From positions 1,550,001 to 1,614,000 of the forward strand of contig NZ_CP092431.1 in the NCBI RefSeq assembly GCF_022385335.1: DNA of 64,000 nt, in the 5' to 3' direction. Position numbers and translations under genes: made by a program. Positions 32,973 to 41,208 of the stretch are shown here, one piece after another (positions within the stretch are counted from its first letter, which is position 1; each line of letters opens with the position of its first letter). Below the pieces are notes generated by a model, which was not told where the DNA came from, searched no databases, and saw nothing but the letters and a program-made list of their open reading frames with translations. The stretch is from Streptomyces deccanensis (GTDB lineage: Bacteria > Actinomycetota > Actinomycetes > Streptomycetales > Streptomycetaceae).

Positions 32973-35033
32973 ATGACCAGGACTCCACGCGCCCACCGCA
33001 GACGCAGACCTCTCATGGTGCTGGCGCTGTTCCTGACCACGATGGGCATGCTGCTCAGCCCGTCGTCGAGTTCGGCCGCCACCGGCGAATGGTGGCTGCC
33101 CACCTCACGGCCGTCGCCCGACTCCCAGATCAACGTGACGGGCGAGCCGTTCAAGGGGACCGACTCGGCGGGTGACGTGCGCGGGTTCGTCGACGCGCAC
33201 AACCACCTGTTCTCCAACGAGGCGTTCGGCGGCCGGCTCATCTGCGGCAAGGTGTTCTCGACGTCCGGTGTCGCGGACGCGCTGAAGGACTGTCCCGAGC
33301 ACTACCCGGACGGCTCTCTCGCGATCTTCGACTACATCACCCACGGCGGCGACGGCAAGCACGACCCGGTCGGCTGGCCGACCTTCAAGGACTGGCCGGC
33401 GTACGACTCGATGACCCACCAGGCCAACTACTACGCCTGGATCGAGCGCGCCTGGCGCGGTGGTCAGCGGGTGCTCGTCAACGACCTGGTCACCAACGGG
33501 ATGATCTGCTCGATCTACCCGTTCAAGGACCGCAGCTGCGACGAGATGACCTCGATCCGGCTCCAGGCGAAGCTGACGTACGACCTCCAGGCGTACATCG
33601 ACGCGCAGTACGGCGGCACCGGCAAGGGCTGGTTCCGGATCGTCACCGACAGCGCGCAGGCCCGTGAGGTCATCAAGCAGGGCAAGCTCGCCGTCGTCCT
33701 GGGCGTGGAGACGTCCGAGCCGTTCGGCTGCAAGCAGATCCTCGACATCGCGCAGTGCAGCAAGGAGGACATCGACAAGGGTCTCGACGAGCTGTACGAC
33801 CTGGGTGTGCGCAGCATGTTCCTGTGCCACAAGTTCGACAACGCGCTGTGCGGCGTCCGCTTCGACGAGCACGGTCTCGGCACGGCCATCAACGTCGGGC
33901 AGTTCCTGTCGACCGGCACGTTCTGGCAGACGGAGAAGTGCAAGGGCCCGCAGAAGGACAACCCGATCGGCGGGGCGTCGACGGAGGCCGAGCAGGACCT
34001 GCCGGCGGGCACCGAGGTGCCGGAGTACGACGCGGACGCGCAGTGCAACGTGCGGGGGCTGACCGATCTCGGTGAGTACGCCGTGCAGGGCATGATGAAG
34101 CGCAAGATGATGCTCGAGATCGACCACATGAGCGTCAAGGCCACCGGCCAGGTGCTGGACATGTTCGAGGCCGCGTCCTACCCGGGCGTGCTGTCCTCGC
34201 ACAGCTGGATGGACCTCAACTGGACGGAGCGCGTCTACTCCCTCGGCGGTTTCGTCGCCCAGTACATGCACGGCTCCGAGGAGTTCAGCGCGGAGGCGAA
34301 GCGTACGGACGCGCTGCGGACCAAGTACGACGTGGGCTACGGCTTCGGCACCGACTTCAACGGCATCGGCGATCACCCCGCCCCGCGCGGCGCGAACACC
34401 TCGAACCCGGTGAAGTACCCCTTCAAGAGCGCCGACGGCGGCTCGACGATCGACAAGCAGACCACGGGCCAGCGCACCTTCGACTACAACACCGACGGTG
34501 CCGCCCATGTGGGCATGGTCCCGGACTGGATCGAGGACATCCGGCTCGTCGGCGGACAGGGCGTGGTGGACGACCTCTTCAAGGGCGCCGAGTCGTACCT
34601 CGGGACCTGGGGTGCCTCCGAGGCCCACCAGGCGGGCGTGAACCTCGCCAAGGGCGCGACGGCGACGGCCAGTTCGTCCGAGTCGAACCCCGTCACCAGC
34701 TACCAGCCCGGTCGGGCGGTGGACGGCGACGGCGGCACCCGCTGGGCGAGCGACTGGAGCGACAGCCAGTGGCTGAAGCTGGACCTCGGTTCCTCGCGCG
34801 TCATCAAGAAGGTCACCCTCGACTGGGAGCGGGCCTACGGCAAGGCGTACCAGGTCGACGTCTCCACGGACGGCTCGACCTGGAAGACCGTGTGGTCCAC
34901 GACCTCCGGTGACGGCGGCCTGGACACGGCCTCGTTCTCCGCGGTGTCGGCCAGATATGTTCGCATGCTGGGGACCGACCGCGGCACGGACTGGGGTTAC
35001 TCCCTCTACGAGGTCGGCGTCTACAGCGGCTGA
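32973..35033 (+). CDS. Secreted amidohydrolase / dipeptidase-like protein with discoidin domain
   Basis: This 686-residue exported protein starts at ATG 32973, with a basic start (MTRTPRAHRRRRPLMVLALF) and cleavage near SSSAATG. The catalytic part (about 65-560) has VDAHNHLF near residue 72, a metal-binding H-x-H start as in amidohydrolase/membrane dipeptidase barrels, plus LEIDHMSVK, SSHSWMDLN and FGTDFNGIGDH, which supply likely further metal ligands. A C-terminal F5/8 type C (discoidin/CBM32-like) module, about 570-686, should bind glycan. Substrate is unknown; a peptide or amide in soil polymers is plausible. Confidence 0.75.
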   Translation: MTRTPRAHRRRRPLMVLALFLTTMGMLLSPSSSSAATGEWWLPTSRPSPDSQINVTGEPFKGTDSAGDVRGFVDAHNHLFSNEAFGGRLICGKVFSTSGVADALKDCPEHYPDGSLAIFDYITHGGDGKHDPVGWPTFKDWPAYDSMTHQANYYAWIERAWRGGQRVLVNDLVTNGMICSIYPFKDRSCDEMTSIRLQAKLTYDLQAYIDAQYGGTGKGWFRIVTDSAQAREVIKQGKLAVVLGVETSEPFGCKQILDIAQCSKEDIDKGLDELYDLGVRSMFLCHKFDNALCGVRFDEHGLGTAINVGQFLSTGTFWQTEKCKGPQKDNPIGGASTEAEQDLPAGTEVPEYDADAQCNVRGLTDLGEYAVQGMMKRKMMLEIDHMSVKATGQVLDMFEAASYPGVLSSHSWMDLNWTERVYSLGGFVAQYMHGSEEFSAEAKRTDALRTKYDVGYGFGTDFNGIGDHPAPRGANTSNPVKYPFKSADGGSTIDKQTTGQRTFDYNTDGAAHVGMVPDWIEDIRLVGGQGVVDDLFKGAESYLGTWGASEAHQAGVNLAKGATATASSSESNPVTSYQPGRAVDGDGGTRWASDWSDSQWLKLDLGSSRVIKKVTLDWERAYGKAYQVDVSTDGSTWKTVWSTTSGDGGLDTASFSAVSARYVRMLGTDRGTDWGYSLYEVGVYSG

Positions 35034-35063
35034 CCGCACTTCACGGGGGAAAGAGGGGCTCAT

Positions 35064-35669
35064 ATGGCACGCCTGCCGTCGGCCGAGCGGCGCAGACAGC
35101 TCACCGAGGCCGCGATCCGCGCGATGACCCGGGACGGCGTCCCCAGGACGACGACCCGGTCCATCGCGGCCGAGGCGGGCGTGTCACTGAGCGTCTTCCA
35201 CTACTGCTTCGAGTCGAAGCAGGAACTGATCGAGTCCGTCATCACCACCATCACCGGGCACTACGTCACGCTGGTCCGGGAGGCGATCCGGCCCCGGGAC
35301 ACGCTCAGGGAGACCGTGCGGGCCGGGTTCCAGGCCTACTGGGACCATGTCGCCGCCCACCCGGGCGAACACATGCTGACCTACGAGCTCACCCAGTACG
35401 CCCTGCGCGAGCCGGGCTTCGAGCATCTGGCGCGCCGGCAGTACGAGATGTACCAGGACACCTACGCCGAGCTGATCGAACAGCTGAGGCTGTCCATGCG
35501 ATTCGAACTGTCCGTCCCCGTCCCGGTCCTGGCCCGCTACCTCGCCGCCATGACCGACGGCCTCACCCTGAACTTCCTGGTCCTGGGCGACGACGCGGCC
35601 TGGACGAACACCCTCGACACGATCACGGACCACGTGGCGGGCCTGGTACGCGAGGAGGTCCGTCCGTAG
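35064..35669 (+). CDS. TetR-family regulator
   Basis: This 201-residue protein has the HTH DGVPRTTTRSIAAEAGVSLSVFHYCFESKQELIESVI in its first 60 residues, typical of TetR/AcrR regulators, then an all-helical ligand domain. ATG 35064 follows an AAAGAGGGG ribosome-binding site. It sits 30 bases after the amidohydrolase gene on the same strand and may be co-transcribed. It faces the conservon, with only three bases between stops. Confidence 0.88.
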   Translation: MARLPSAERRRQLTEAAIRAMTRDGVPRTTTRSIAAEAGVSLSVFHYCFESKQELIESVITTITGHYVTLVREAIRPRDTLRETVRAGFQAYWDHVAAHPGEHMLTYELTQYALREPGFEHLARRQYEMYQDTYAELIEQLRLSMRFELSVPVPVLARYLAAMTDGLTLNFLVLGDDAAWTNTLDTITDHVAGLVREEVRP

Positions 35670-35672
35670 CCG

Positions 35673-36254
35673 TCAGTGCGCCGACGCCGCGATCAGTTGG
35701 TCCAGGAGGGCGATCAGGACGTCGCGGGACGAGGTGCGTTCGCGGGCGTCGAAGAGGATCACGGGGGTGTTCTCGGGGAGGGCCAGGGAGTCGCGGATGT
35801 CGTCGGGCTCGTAGGGGTGTTCGCCGTGGAAGCCGTTGACGCCGATGACGAAGGGGATCTTGCGGCGTTCGAAGAAGTCGATGGCGGCGAAGCTGGACTC
35901 GGGGCGGCGTACGTCGACGAGCACGACCGCGCCGAGGGCGCCGATCGCGAGGTCGTTCCACATGAACCAGAACCGCTGCTGCCCGGGCGTGCCGAACAGA
36001 TAGAGCACGAGGTCCTGGCCGATGCTGATGCGGCCGAAGTCGAGGGCCACCGTGGTGGCGTTCTTCTCGGGGATGCCGTCGAGGTCGTCGACCCCCAGCC
36101 CGGCGGTGGTGAGGGGTTCCTCCGTGCGCAGCGGGACGATCTCACTGACCGACCCGACCATGGTCGTCTTCCCGACGCCGAATCCGCCGGCGATGAGGAT
36201 CTTCACCGTGTCGGGTGCCGGAGTGCCCTGTGCGGTGTGGTCAGAGCCGGCCAA
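35673..36254 (-). CDS. cvnD: Conservon GTPase-like protein CvnD
   Basis: This is a 193-residue P-loop protein with the Walker A motif GGFGVGKTT, a switch-II-like FGTPGQQRFWF and VLVDVRR, as in the Ras-like CvnD/MglA-related family. It starts at TTG 36254 and overlaps the cvnC end by 14 bases. In Streptomyces conservons, CvnA-D associate at the membrane in an arrangement likened to eukaryotic G-protein-coupled receptor complexes, and several conservons influence development or secondary metabolism. No P450 (cvnE) gene follows here. Confidence 0.93.
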   Translation of the reverse strand: MAGSDHTAQGTPAPDTVKILIAGGFGVGKTTMVGSVSEIVPLRTEEPLTTAGLGVDDLDGIPEKNATTVALDFGRISIGQDLVLYLFGTPGQQRFWFMWNDLAIGALGAVVLVDVRRPESSFAAIDFFERRKIPFVIGVNGFHGEHPYEPDDIRDSLALPENTPVILFDARERTSSRDVLIALLDQLIAASAH

Positions 36255-36597
36255 GGCCGTCCCTCACTTTCTTCAGCAGGTCCAGGTCGGGGGCGCGGGC
36301 GATCAGGCGTGGCTGGCGGACGCTGATCCTGCCCGCTTCCAGCAGGTCGCAGAGCATGATGGCGACCACGCTGACCGGGAGGTCGAGCTTGCTGGCCAGC
36401 TCCGCCACCACGATCGGCTTCGCGCACAGCCTGACGATCCGCGCGTGCTCCGGCTGCGGCCGGGTGCCCCCGGCCGGCTGCGGGTCCACGGCCGTCACCA
36501 TGGTGATGAGGGTGAAGTCGCCACGGGCGGGCCGGGTGCGGCCGCCCGTCAGGGTGAACGGGCGAACCAGCCTGCCCGCCGCGTCGCCTCCGTTCAC
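36241..36597 (-). CDS. cvnC: Conservon protein CvnC (DUF742)
   Basis: This 118-residue protein has the family start RLVRPFTLTGGRTRP and a winged-helix-like segment KPIVVAELASKLDLPVSVVAIMLCDLLEAGRISV. GTG 36597 lies one base after the cvnB stop; an earlier GTG at 36627 would overlap cvnB. It belongs to the cvnABCD operon and is thought to link the sensor kinase and the small GTPase. Confidence 0.9.
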   Translation of the reverse strand: MNGGDAAGRLVRPFTLTGGRTRPARGDFTLITMVTAVDPQPAGGTRPQPEHARIVRLCAKPIVVAELASKLDLPVSVVAIMLCDLLEAGRISVRQPRLIARAPDLDLLKKVRDGLGRL

Positions 36598-36598
36598 C

Positions 36599-37027
36599 TC
36601 ACTCGCCGCTGTCGGCCGCGACGACACCGGCGCGTGGGGCCGCGCTGAGGTGCTCGCCGATCTTCTTCACCAGCATGTTCATCTGGTACGCGACGACGCC
36701 GACGTCGGCGCCCTGCCGGGTCAGCACGGCGAGGTTGGCGCCGGGTCCGGCGTTGGTGAGGATCAGGAAGGCGTTGCCCATCTCGATGAGCAGCTGGCGG
36801 ACGGGCCCGCCGCGGAAGTCCATGCTGACGCCCTTGCTGAGGCTCATCAGGCCGGACGCGGTCGCCGCCAGCCGCTCGGCGTCGTCGCGCAGGAACGCGG
36901 TGGACTTGCTGACGACCAGTCCGTCCTCGGAGAGAACGACGGCGTGGTCGACCTCGGCGACCCGGTCCACCAGTCCGGTGAGCAGCTGGTCGAGCTGGCT
37001 GTGGGTGGCGGGGATGGGGCGTGTCAT
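36599..37027 (-). CDS. cvnB: Conservon roadblock/LC7 protein CvnB
   Basis: This is a 142-residue roadblock/LC7-domain protein (LDQLLTGLVDRVAEVDHAVVLSEDGLVVSKS ... MGNAFLILTNAGPGANLAVL). ATG 37027 is chosen (MTRPIPATHSQLDQ), with AAGGA upstream; the frame extends further without family similarity. Roadblock proteins act as regulators of small GTPases, here presumably of CvnD. Confidence 0.92.
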   Translation of the reverse strand: MTRPIPATHSQLDQLLTGLVDRVAEVDHAVVLSEDGLVVSKSTAFLRDDAERLAATASGLMSLSKGVSMDFRGGPVRQLLIEMGNAFLILTNAGPGANLAVLTRQGADVGVVAYQMNMLVKKIGEHLSAAPRAGVVAADSGE

Positions 37028-37076
37028 CTGTGTGTCCTTCAATGAGCGGTCTGCGGGGGAGGGAGTCGTGGGGGCG

Positions 37077-39566
37077 TCAGGTGCCGGAGGCGGGGACTCT
37101 GTCTCCTGGGTCTTCGGATGCGGTGTCCTCCCCTGGTGCGAGATCGGGTTCCGCGTCGTCACGTGCCTGGAGCGTTCCGCGCTGGAACCCGGCGAGCGAG
37201 GAGGCGGCCCGCTCGGCGGTGAAGTCGTCGGCGTCGCCGTCCGGGCAGGGCTCCGCCTCCTCCTTCAGCTCCGCCGCCAGACTGGTCTGCGGGATCCGGC
37301 GGGGCAACGGCATCGGGCCGCCGCCCTTCTTCCCGGCCCGCGACTTCCCGCCTCGGGTCTCCCCCGCTCGGGGCTCCCCCGCTCGGGGCTCCTCGACGGG
37401 TGCGGGCCGTGCCCCGTTCGCGTCCTCGACGGTGTCGGCCGCACGCGCGTGCCCGGCGGACCGTTCCTCCGCCGCGCCGTCCTGGACCGCGCCGTCCTGG
37501 GCCGCGCCGTCCACGTCCTGCCGTACGGCATCGGTCTGCGGCTCCGCCGTGGCGGCGGCGACCCGAGCGGCCACCAGCGAGGTACGGGACGGCGGCTCGA
37601 CCGGATCGGTGCCCTCGTCCTCGTCGGGAACGGGAGCCTCGCGCACCACGATCTCGTCCGGAATCAGCACGATCGCGGTCGTCCCGCCGTACGGCGAGGC
37701 GCGCAGCGTGACGGTGATGCCGTGCCGGGTGGCGAGCCGGGCGATGACGAACATGCCGAGCCGGAGGTCGTCGGCGAGCGCGACCACGTCGAACTGCGGA
37801 GGCACCGCCAGCTGGGCGTTGAACGCGGCGTAGTCCTCCTCGGACATGCCGAGCCCGCGGTCCTCCACTTCGAGGGCGAGTCCCTTGGCGACGATCGCGG
37901 CGCGGACGCTCACCGGGCTGGGCGCGGGCGAGTACGAGGTGGCGTTGTCGATGAGTTCGGCGAGGAGGTGGATGACGTCGGCCACGGCAGGCGGGGCGAT
38001 CCACACCTCGTCGTCGGCGTGCACCTCCACCCGCTGGTACTGGGCGACCTCGCCGACGGCGCTGCGCAGGATGTCGATCAGGGCGACCGGTTCGGTCCAG
38101 CTGCGGCCTGGGCGCTCGCCGCTGATGATGACCAGGTTCTCCTCGTAGCGGCGCAACTGGCTGGCGGTGGAGTCCAGTTCGTACAGGCCCTTGAGGATCT
38201 CCGGGTCCTGGTGCTGGCGCTCCAGCTGGTCGAGCTTGGTGAGCTGGAGGTTGACCAGGTTCTGGCTCTGCCGCGCGATGCCGAGGATGACACGCTGGAA
38301 TCCGCGCCGGGTGTCGGCGAGTTCCACGGCGGTGTGCACGGCGGTGCGCTGGGCGGCGTTGAACGCCTTGGCGACCTGGCCGAGTTCGTCGGTGCCGTAG
38401 TCGAGCGGTGCCGCGGCCTCGTCCACGTCGACCTTCTCGCCCCGGTCGAGGCGGGCGACGACGTCGGGCAGCCGGTGCTCGGCGAGGCCGAGGGTGGCCG
38501 TGCGCAGGCCGGTGAGGCGCCGGGACAGGGAGCGGGTGATGCGCCAGGACATCACGACGCACACCAGCAGCGCGGCGAGACCGCCGGCGCTCAGCGAACC
38601 GGCCGTGATCAGCAGCCCGCGTGCCTCCTGGCCGCTGCGGTCCAGCAGGGCCTTGGTCTGCGCGCGGATCAGCTGCTCGTACTCGACGGACAGCTTCGCC
38701 ATCGAGGCGTCCCAGCGGGCCTGGGCGTCCGGCAGTTGGGTCTTCCGCGCGTCCCCGGTGCCCGTGGTGCGGGCCGCGAGGACCTGATCCTCCACGGCCT
38801 GGAGCCGCTGCCAGTCCGCGCCCTGGACGATCCGCTCGACGTGGATCTTCACCTCGCCGTCCAGCGAGGGAACGAGCTGGTTGTCGACGAGCCAGCGGCG
38901 GGCGCTGAGCACCTGGGCGAAGCGCTCCCGGGTCGGCTCGTCGAACCGGCCCGAGGGCCAGTTGAGGGTGAGGATCGCGTCTTCCTGGGACACCAGTTCC
39001 GCGGCCTGCGCGAGGGTGACGAGCGGACCGGCCTGCGAGGTGAGGTCGCCGTCGTCGACCTGGGAGAGCGCCTGGAACGCGTGGATCTGGCCGTCGATGA
39101 TCGAGCTGTAGTGGTCCAGGATCTGCTCGGGCGTGATGTCGGTGGGGTTGTCCACCTGGTCGCGGTAGTACTCCAGGCTGTTCGACGCGCCCATGACCGC
39201 GTACAGCTGATCACCGATGCGGGCGGGGGCGTCCTCGATCTCGTCCGCGCGACGGTCGAGTTTGGCGACCGCCCGGTCGGTCTCCCGGCGCTGCTGTTCC
39301 AAGGCGGCCCTGGAGCTGCCCGGGGCCCCCATGTAGGCGGCTGACAGGGCGCGCTCACGCTGCAGGGCGAGGGCCGCGTCGGTGCCCATCGCGCCGGTGG
39401 ACTTGCTCAGTCCGGTCTGCGTCCGCAGCCGCAGGCCCTCCGAGAACATCTGGGTCGTCGTCACACCCCAGCTCGCGGCCAGCGTGACGCTGGGGATCAG
39501 AGCCAGGAGGATCAGCGAGAGACGTATGGAGCCGAGACGGCGCCGGGCGCCGGTCCGTGAGGGCAT
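37077..39566 (-). CDS. cvnA: Conservon sensor kinase-like protein CvnA
   Basis: This 829-residue membrane protein starts at ATG 39566 (MPSRTGARRRLG). Its first membrane helix is about 14-32, followed by a large extracellular sensing domain of nitrate-sensor type (about 35-315), a second helix at about 316-341, a HAMP-like linker, a coiled dimerisation region, and an ATPase domain with the N-box ELIDNATSYSP near 538 and a G-box EDRGLGMS. The last 190 residues are charged, Pro/Ala/Glu-rich and probably disordered. A phospho-accepting histidine of the usual H-box type is not obvious, as in other CvnA proteins. The signal it senses is unknown. Confidence 0.92.
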   Translation of the reverse strand: MPSRTGARRRLGSIRLSLILLALIPSVTLAASWGVTTTQMFSEGLRLRTQTGLSKSTGAMGTDAALALQRERALSAAYMGAPGSSRAALEQQRRETDRAVAKLDRRADEIEDAPARIGDQLYAVMGASNSLEYYRDQVDNPTDITPEQILDHYSSIIDGQIHAFQALSQVDDGDLTSQAGPLVTLAQAAELVSQEDAILTLNWPSGRFDEPTRERFAQVLSARRWLVDNQLVPSLDGEVKIHVERIVQGADWQRLQAVEDQVLAARTTGTGDARKTQLPDAQARWDASMAKLSVEYEQLIRAQTKALLDRSGQEARGLLITAGSLSAGGLAALLVCVVMSWRITRSLSRRLTGLRTATLGLAEHRLPDVVARLDRGEKVDVDEAAAPLDYGTDELGQVAKAFNAAQRTAVHTAVELADTRRGFQRVILGIARQSQNLVNLQLTKLDQLERQHQDPEILKGLYELDSTASQLRRYEENLVIISGERPGRSWTEPVALIDILRSAVGEVAQYQRVEVHADDEVWIAPPAVADVIHLLAELIDNATSYSPAPSPVSVRAAIVAKGLALEVEDRGLGMSEEDYAAFNAQLAVPPQFDVVALADDLRLGMFVIARLATRHGITVTLRASPYGGTTAIVLIPDEIVVREAPVPDEDEGTDPVEPPSRTSLVAARVAAATAEPQTDAVRQDVDGAAQDGAVQDGAAEERSAGHARAADTVEDANGARPAPVEEPRAGEPRAGETRGGKSRAGKKGGGPMPLPRRIPQTSLAAELKEEAEPCPDGDADDFTAERAASSLAGFQRGTLQARDDAEPDLAPGEDTASEDPGDRVPASGT

Positions 39567-39782
39567 CGTCGTCCTTGGGCGGTTGGCGGGGAGCGGAAGG
39601 GAGCGGGAGCGGGGGCGACAGGGTCCGGGGATGGTGGGTGGACACCTGTCAGTACGGCGCACAGGGGATGCGCAGGATGTTATCCGCACAAGTGAACGCA
39701 CGTCGCAGGGGTGGCCGGAAGTTTGGGGTCGCCGTTACACGACCGTTCCGGATGCTTGGGTTCGGGTGCGCGGTCATGTCCG

Positions 39783-39798
39783 AACGGAAGGTTCCGTT
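39783..39798. promoter_or_regulatory. Inverted repeat upstream of the conservon
   Basis: AACGGAA-GG-TTCCGTT is a perfect 7-bp inverted repeat, nine bases past the binding-protein stop and about 217 bases before cvnA. A related sequence occurs at 41098-41110 upstream of the pectinase fusion. The two-base spacer makes it a better protein-binding site than a hairpin. Confidence 0.45.
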
Positions 39799-39806
39799 TG
39801 CCGGTG

Positions 39807-40814
39807 TCAACGGGTCCCGTCCGCCGCGAACTCGGCGATTCCGGCGATGTTCTTCTTGGTGACGAACGCGGGGCCGGTGAGCACCGGCTCGACACCGCCG
39901 CCGCTGATGTTGCCGTTGGTCTCGTAGAGCCAGAGCCCGTCGACCGCGAGATAGCCCTGGAGGTAGGGCTGCTGATCGACGGCGAACTGGACGTCGCCGT
40001 CCTTCACCGCCTCGACCAGGTCCTTGTTGAGGTCGAAGGTGGCGACCTGGGCCTTGCTGTTCACGTCGTCCACCGAGTCCACGGCGGCGAGCGCGAACTG
40101 GGCGCCGAGGGTGACGACCTCGTCGATGGTGGGGTCCTGACGGAGCCTCGCGGCGATGGCGTCGGTCACCGAGTCGATGTCGGTGCCGTCGACGTAGAGG
40201 TTCTCGGTCTGCCCGGTGAAGCTCTTGCGCACACCCGCGCAGCGGGCCTCCATGGCGACGTTGCCGCGCTCGTGGATGACGCACAGGGCGTGCTTGGCGG
40301 CGCGGCCGTCGAGTTCGTCGCCGAGGGCGCGGCCGGCGACGCTCTCGTCCTGGCCGTAGAAGGCCAGCAGGCCCTGCGCCTGCCAGGCGTCGATACCGGA
40401 GTTGAGGCCCACGACGGGTATCCCGGCGGCGCGGGCCTGGGTGACCGCGCCGCGCATCGCCTGCGGCTTGGCGAGGGTCACCGCGATGCCGTCGACCTTG
40501 TCGGCGATCGCGTCACGCACCAGCTTCGCCTGCCCGGCGGGGTCGGGGTCGCTGACGAAGGTCAGCTCGACACCGTCCTTGGCCGCGGCGACCTCCGCGC
40601 CCTTGCGGACCAGGTCCCAGAAGGCGTCCCCCTCGGCGCTGTGGGTGATCACCGCGATCTTCATTCCGCCCGGGGATCCCGAGGCGCCCTTGTCCGAATC
40701 GGCGTCCGATCCACCGAACGCCGAGCAGCCGGCGACGGTCAGACAGAGCGCCGCGGCGAGTGCCGCGGCACGGAACACCGCGGAGATCCTGTGGGACGCG
40801 GGGGGTGGGTTCAT
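39807..40814 (-). CDS. Orphan sugar-binding lipoprotein (RbsB-like)
   Basis: This is a 335-residue periplasmic-binding-type protein with lipobox TVAGC (lipidated Cys30). The mature part (MKIAVITHSAEGDAFWDLVRKGAEVAA, DKVDGIAVTLAKPQAM, AAGIPVVGLNSGID) belongs to the ribose/galactose-binding family. No permease or ATPase gene is nearby. It is directly upstream of, and codirectional with, the conservon, so it might present a sugar signal to CvnA rather than serve transport. That link is inference from position. Confidence 0.85.
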   Translation of the reverse strand: MNPPPASHRISAVFRAAALAAALCLTVAGCSAFGGSDADSDKGASGSPGGMKIAVITHSAEGDAFWDLVRKGAEVAAAKDGVELTFVSDPDPAGQAKLVRDAIADKVDGIAVTLAKPQAMRGAVTQARAAGIPVVGLNSGIDAWQAQGLLAFYGQDESVAGRALGDELDGRAAKHALCVIHERGNVAMEARCAGVRKSFTGQTENLYVDGTDIDSVTDAIAARLRQDPTIDEVVTLGAQFALAAVDSVDDVNSKAQVATFDLNKDLVEAVKDGDVQFAVDQQPYLQGYLAVDGLWLYETNGNISGGGVEPVLTGPAFVTKKNIAGIAEFAADGTR

Positions 40815-41208
40815 GGGAGCGCGGCACCTCGCTGTGCGACCGGGGTGGAACGTCAGGGGAGAGTGGGATCGCCGCCATCACCGCGATGACGTGCGGCGAC
40901 TGGCTGACTTTCGCTGGGCGGAGCCAATCGCGTGTGACGCCCGGTAGTCAAGTGAACAACGAAATCGATGTACTGATGTGACAGCCCCGATCTGACCTGC
41001 GCACACGTGTCAACGACCGCCGCCGGCCCACACCGAGCGGACTGGACCGTTCCATCCCCAAAGCGAGGGGTCGTTATCGGCCATAGTGCCTTCCGGTCGG
41101 AAGTTCCGTTCAGCTGACCGAAATTGGCACCGCACGACGGCAACCTCTCTCCGTCCGGCGGCGACTGCTCGGCTGACGACCCTCCCCCGGACGGAACGGA
41201 AGCGACGC
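40815..41208. other. Divergent promoter region
   Basis: 394 bases separate the binding-lipoprotein gene and the pectinase fusion. No gene is seen. Contents are an ACACGTGT palindrome (41003-41010) and the inverted repeat CTTCCG-GT-CGGAAG (41090-41103), followed by TTCCGTT. Both are candidate operators. Confidence 0.5.
41090..41103. promoter_or_regulatory. Inverted repeat upstream of pectinase fusion
   Basis: CTTCCG-GT-CGGAAG is a perfect 6-bp inverted repeat, 106 bases before the pectinase GTG. With the following TTCCGTT it forms CGGAAGTTCCGTT, near-identical to part of the repeat at 39785-39798. Confidence 0.45.
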
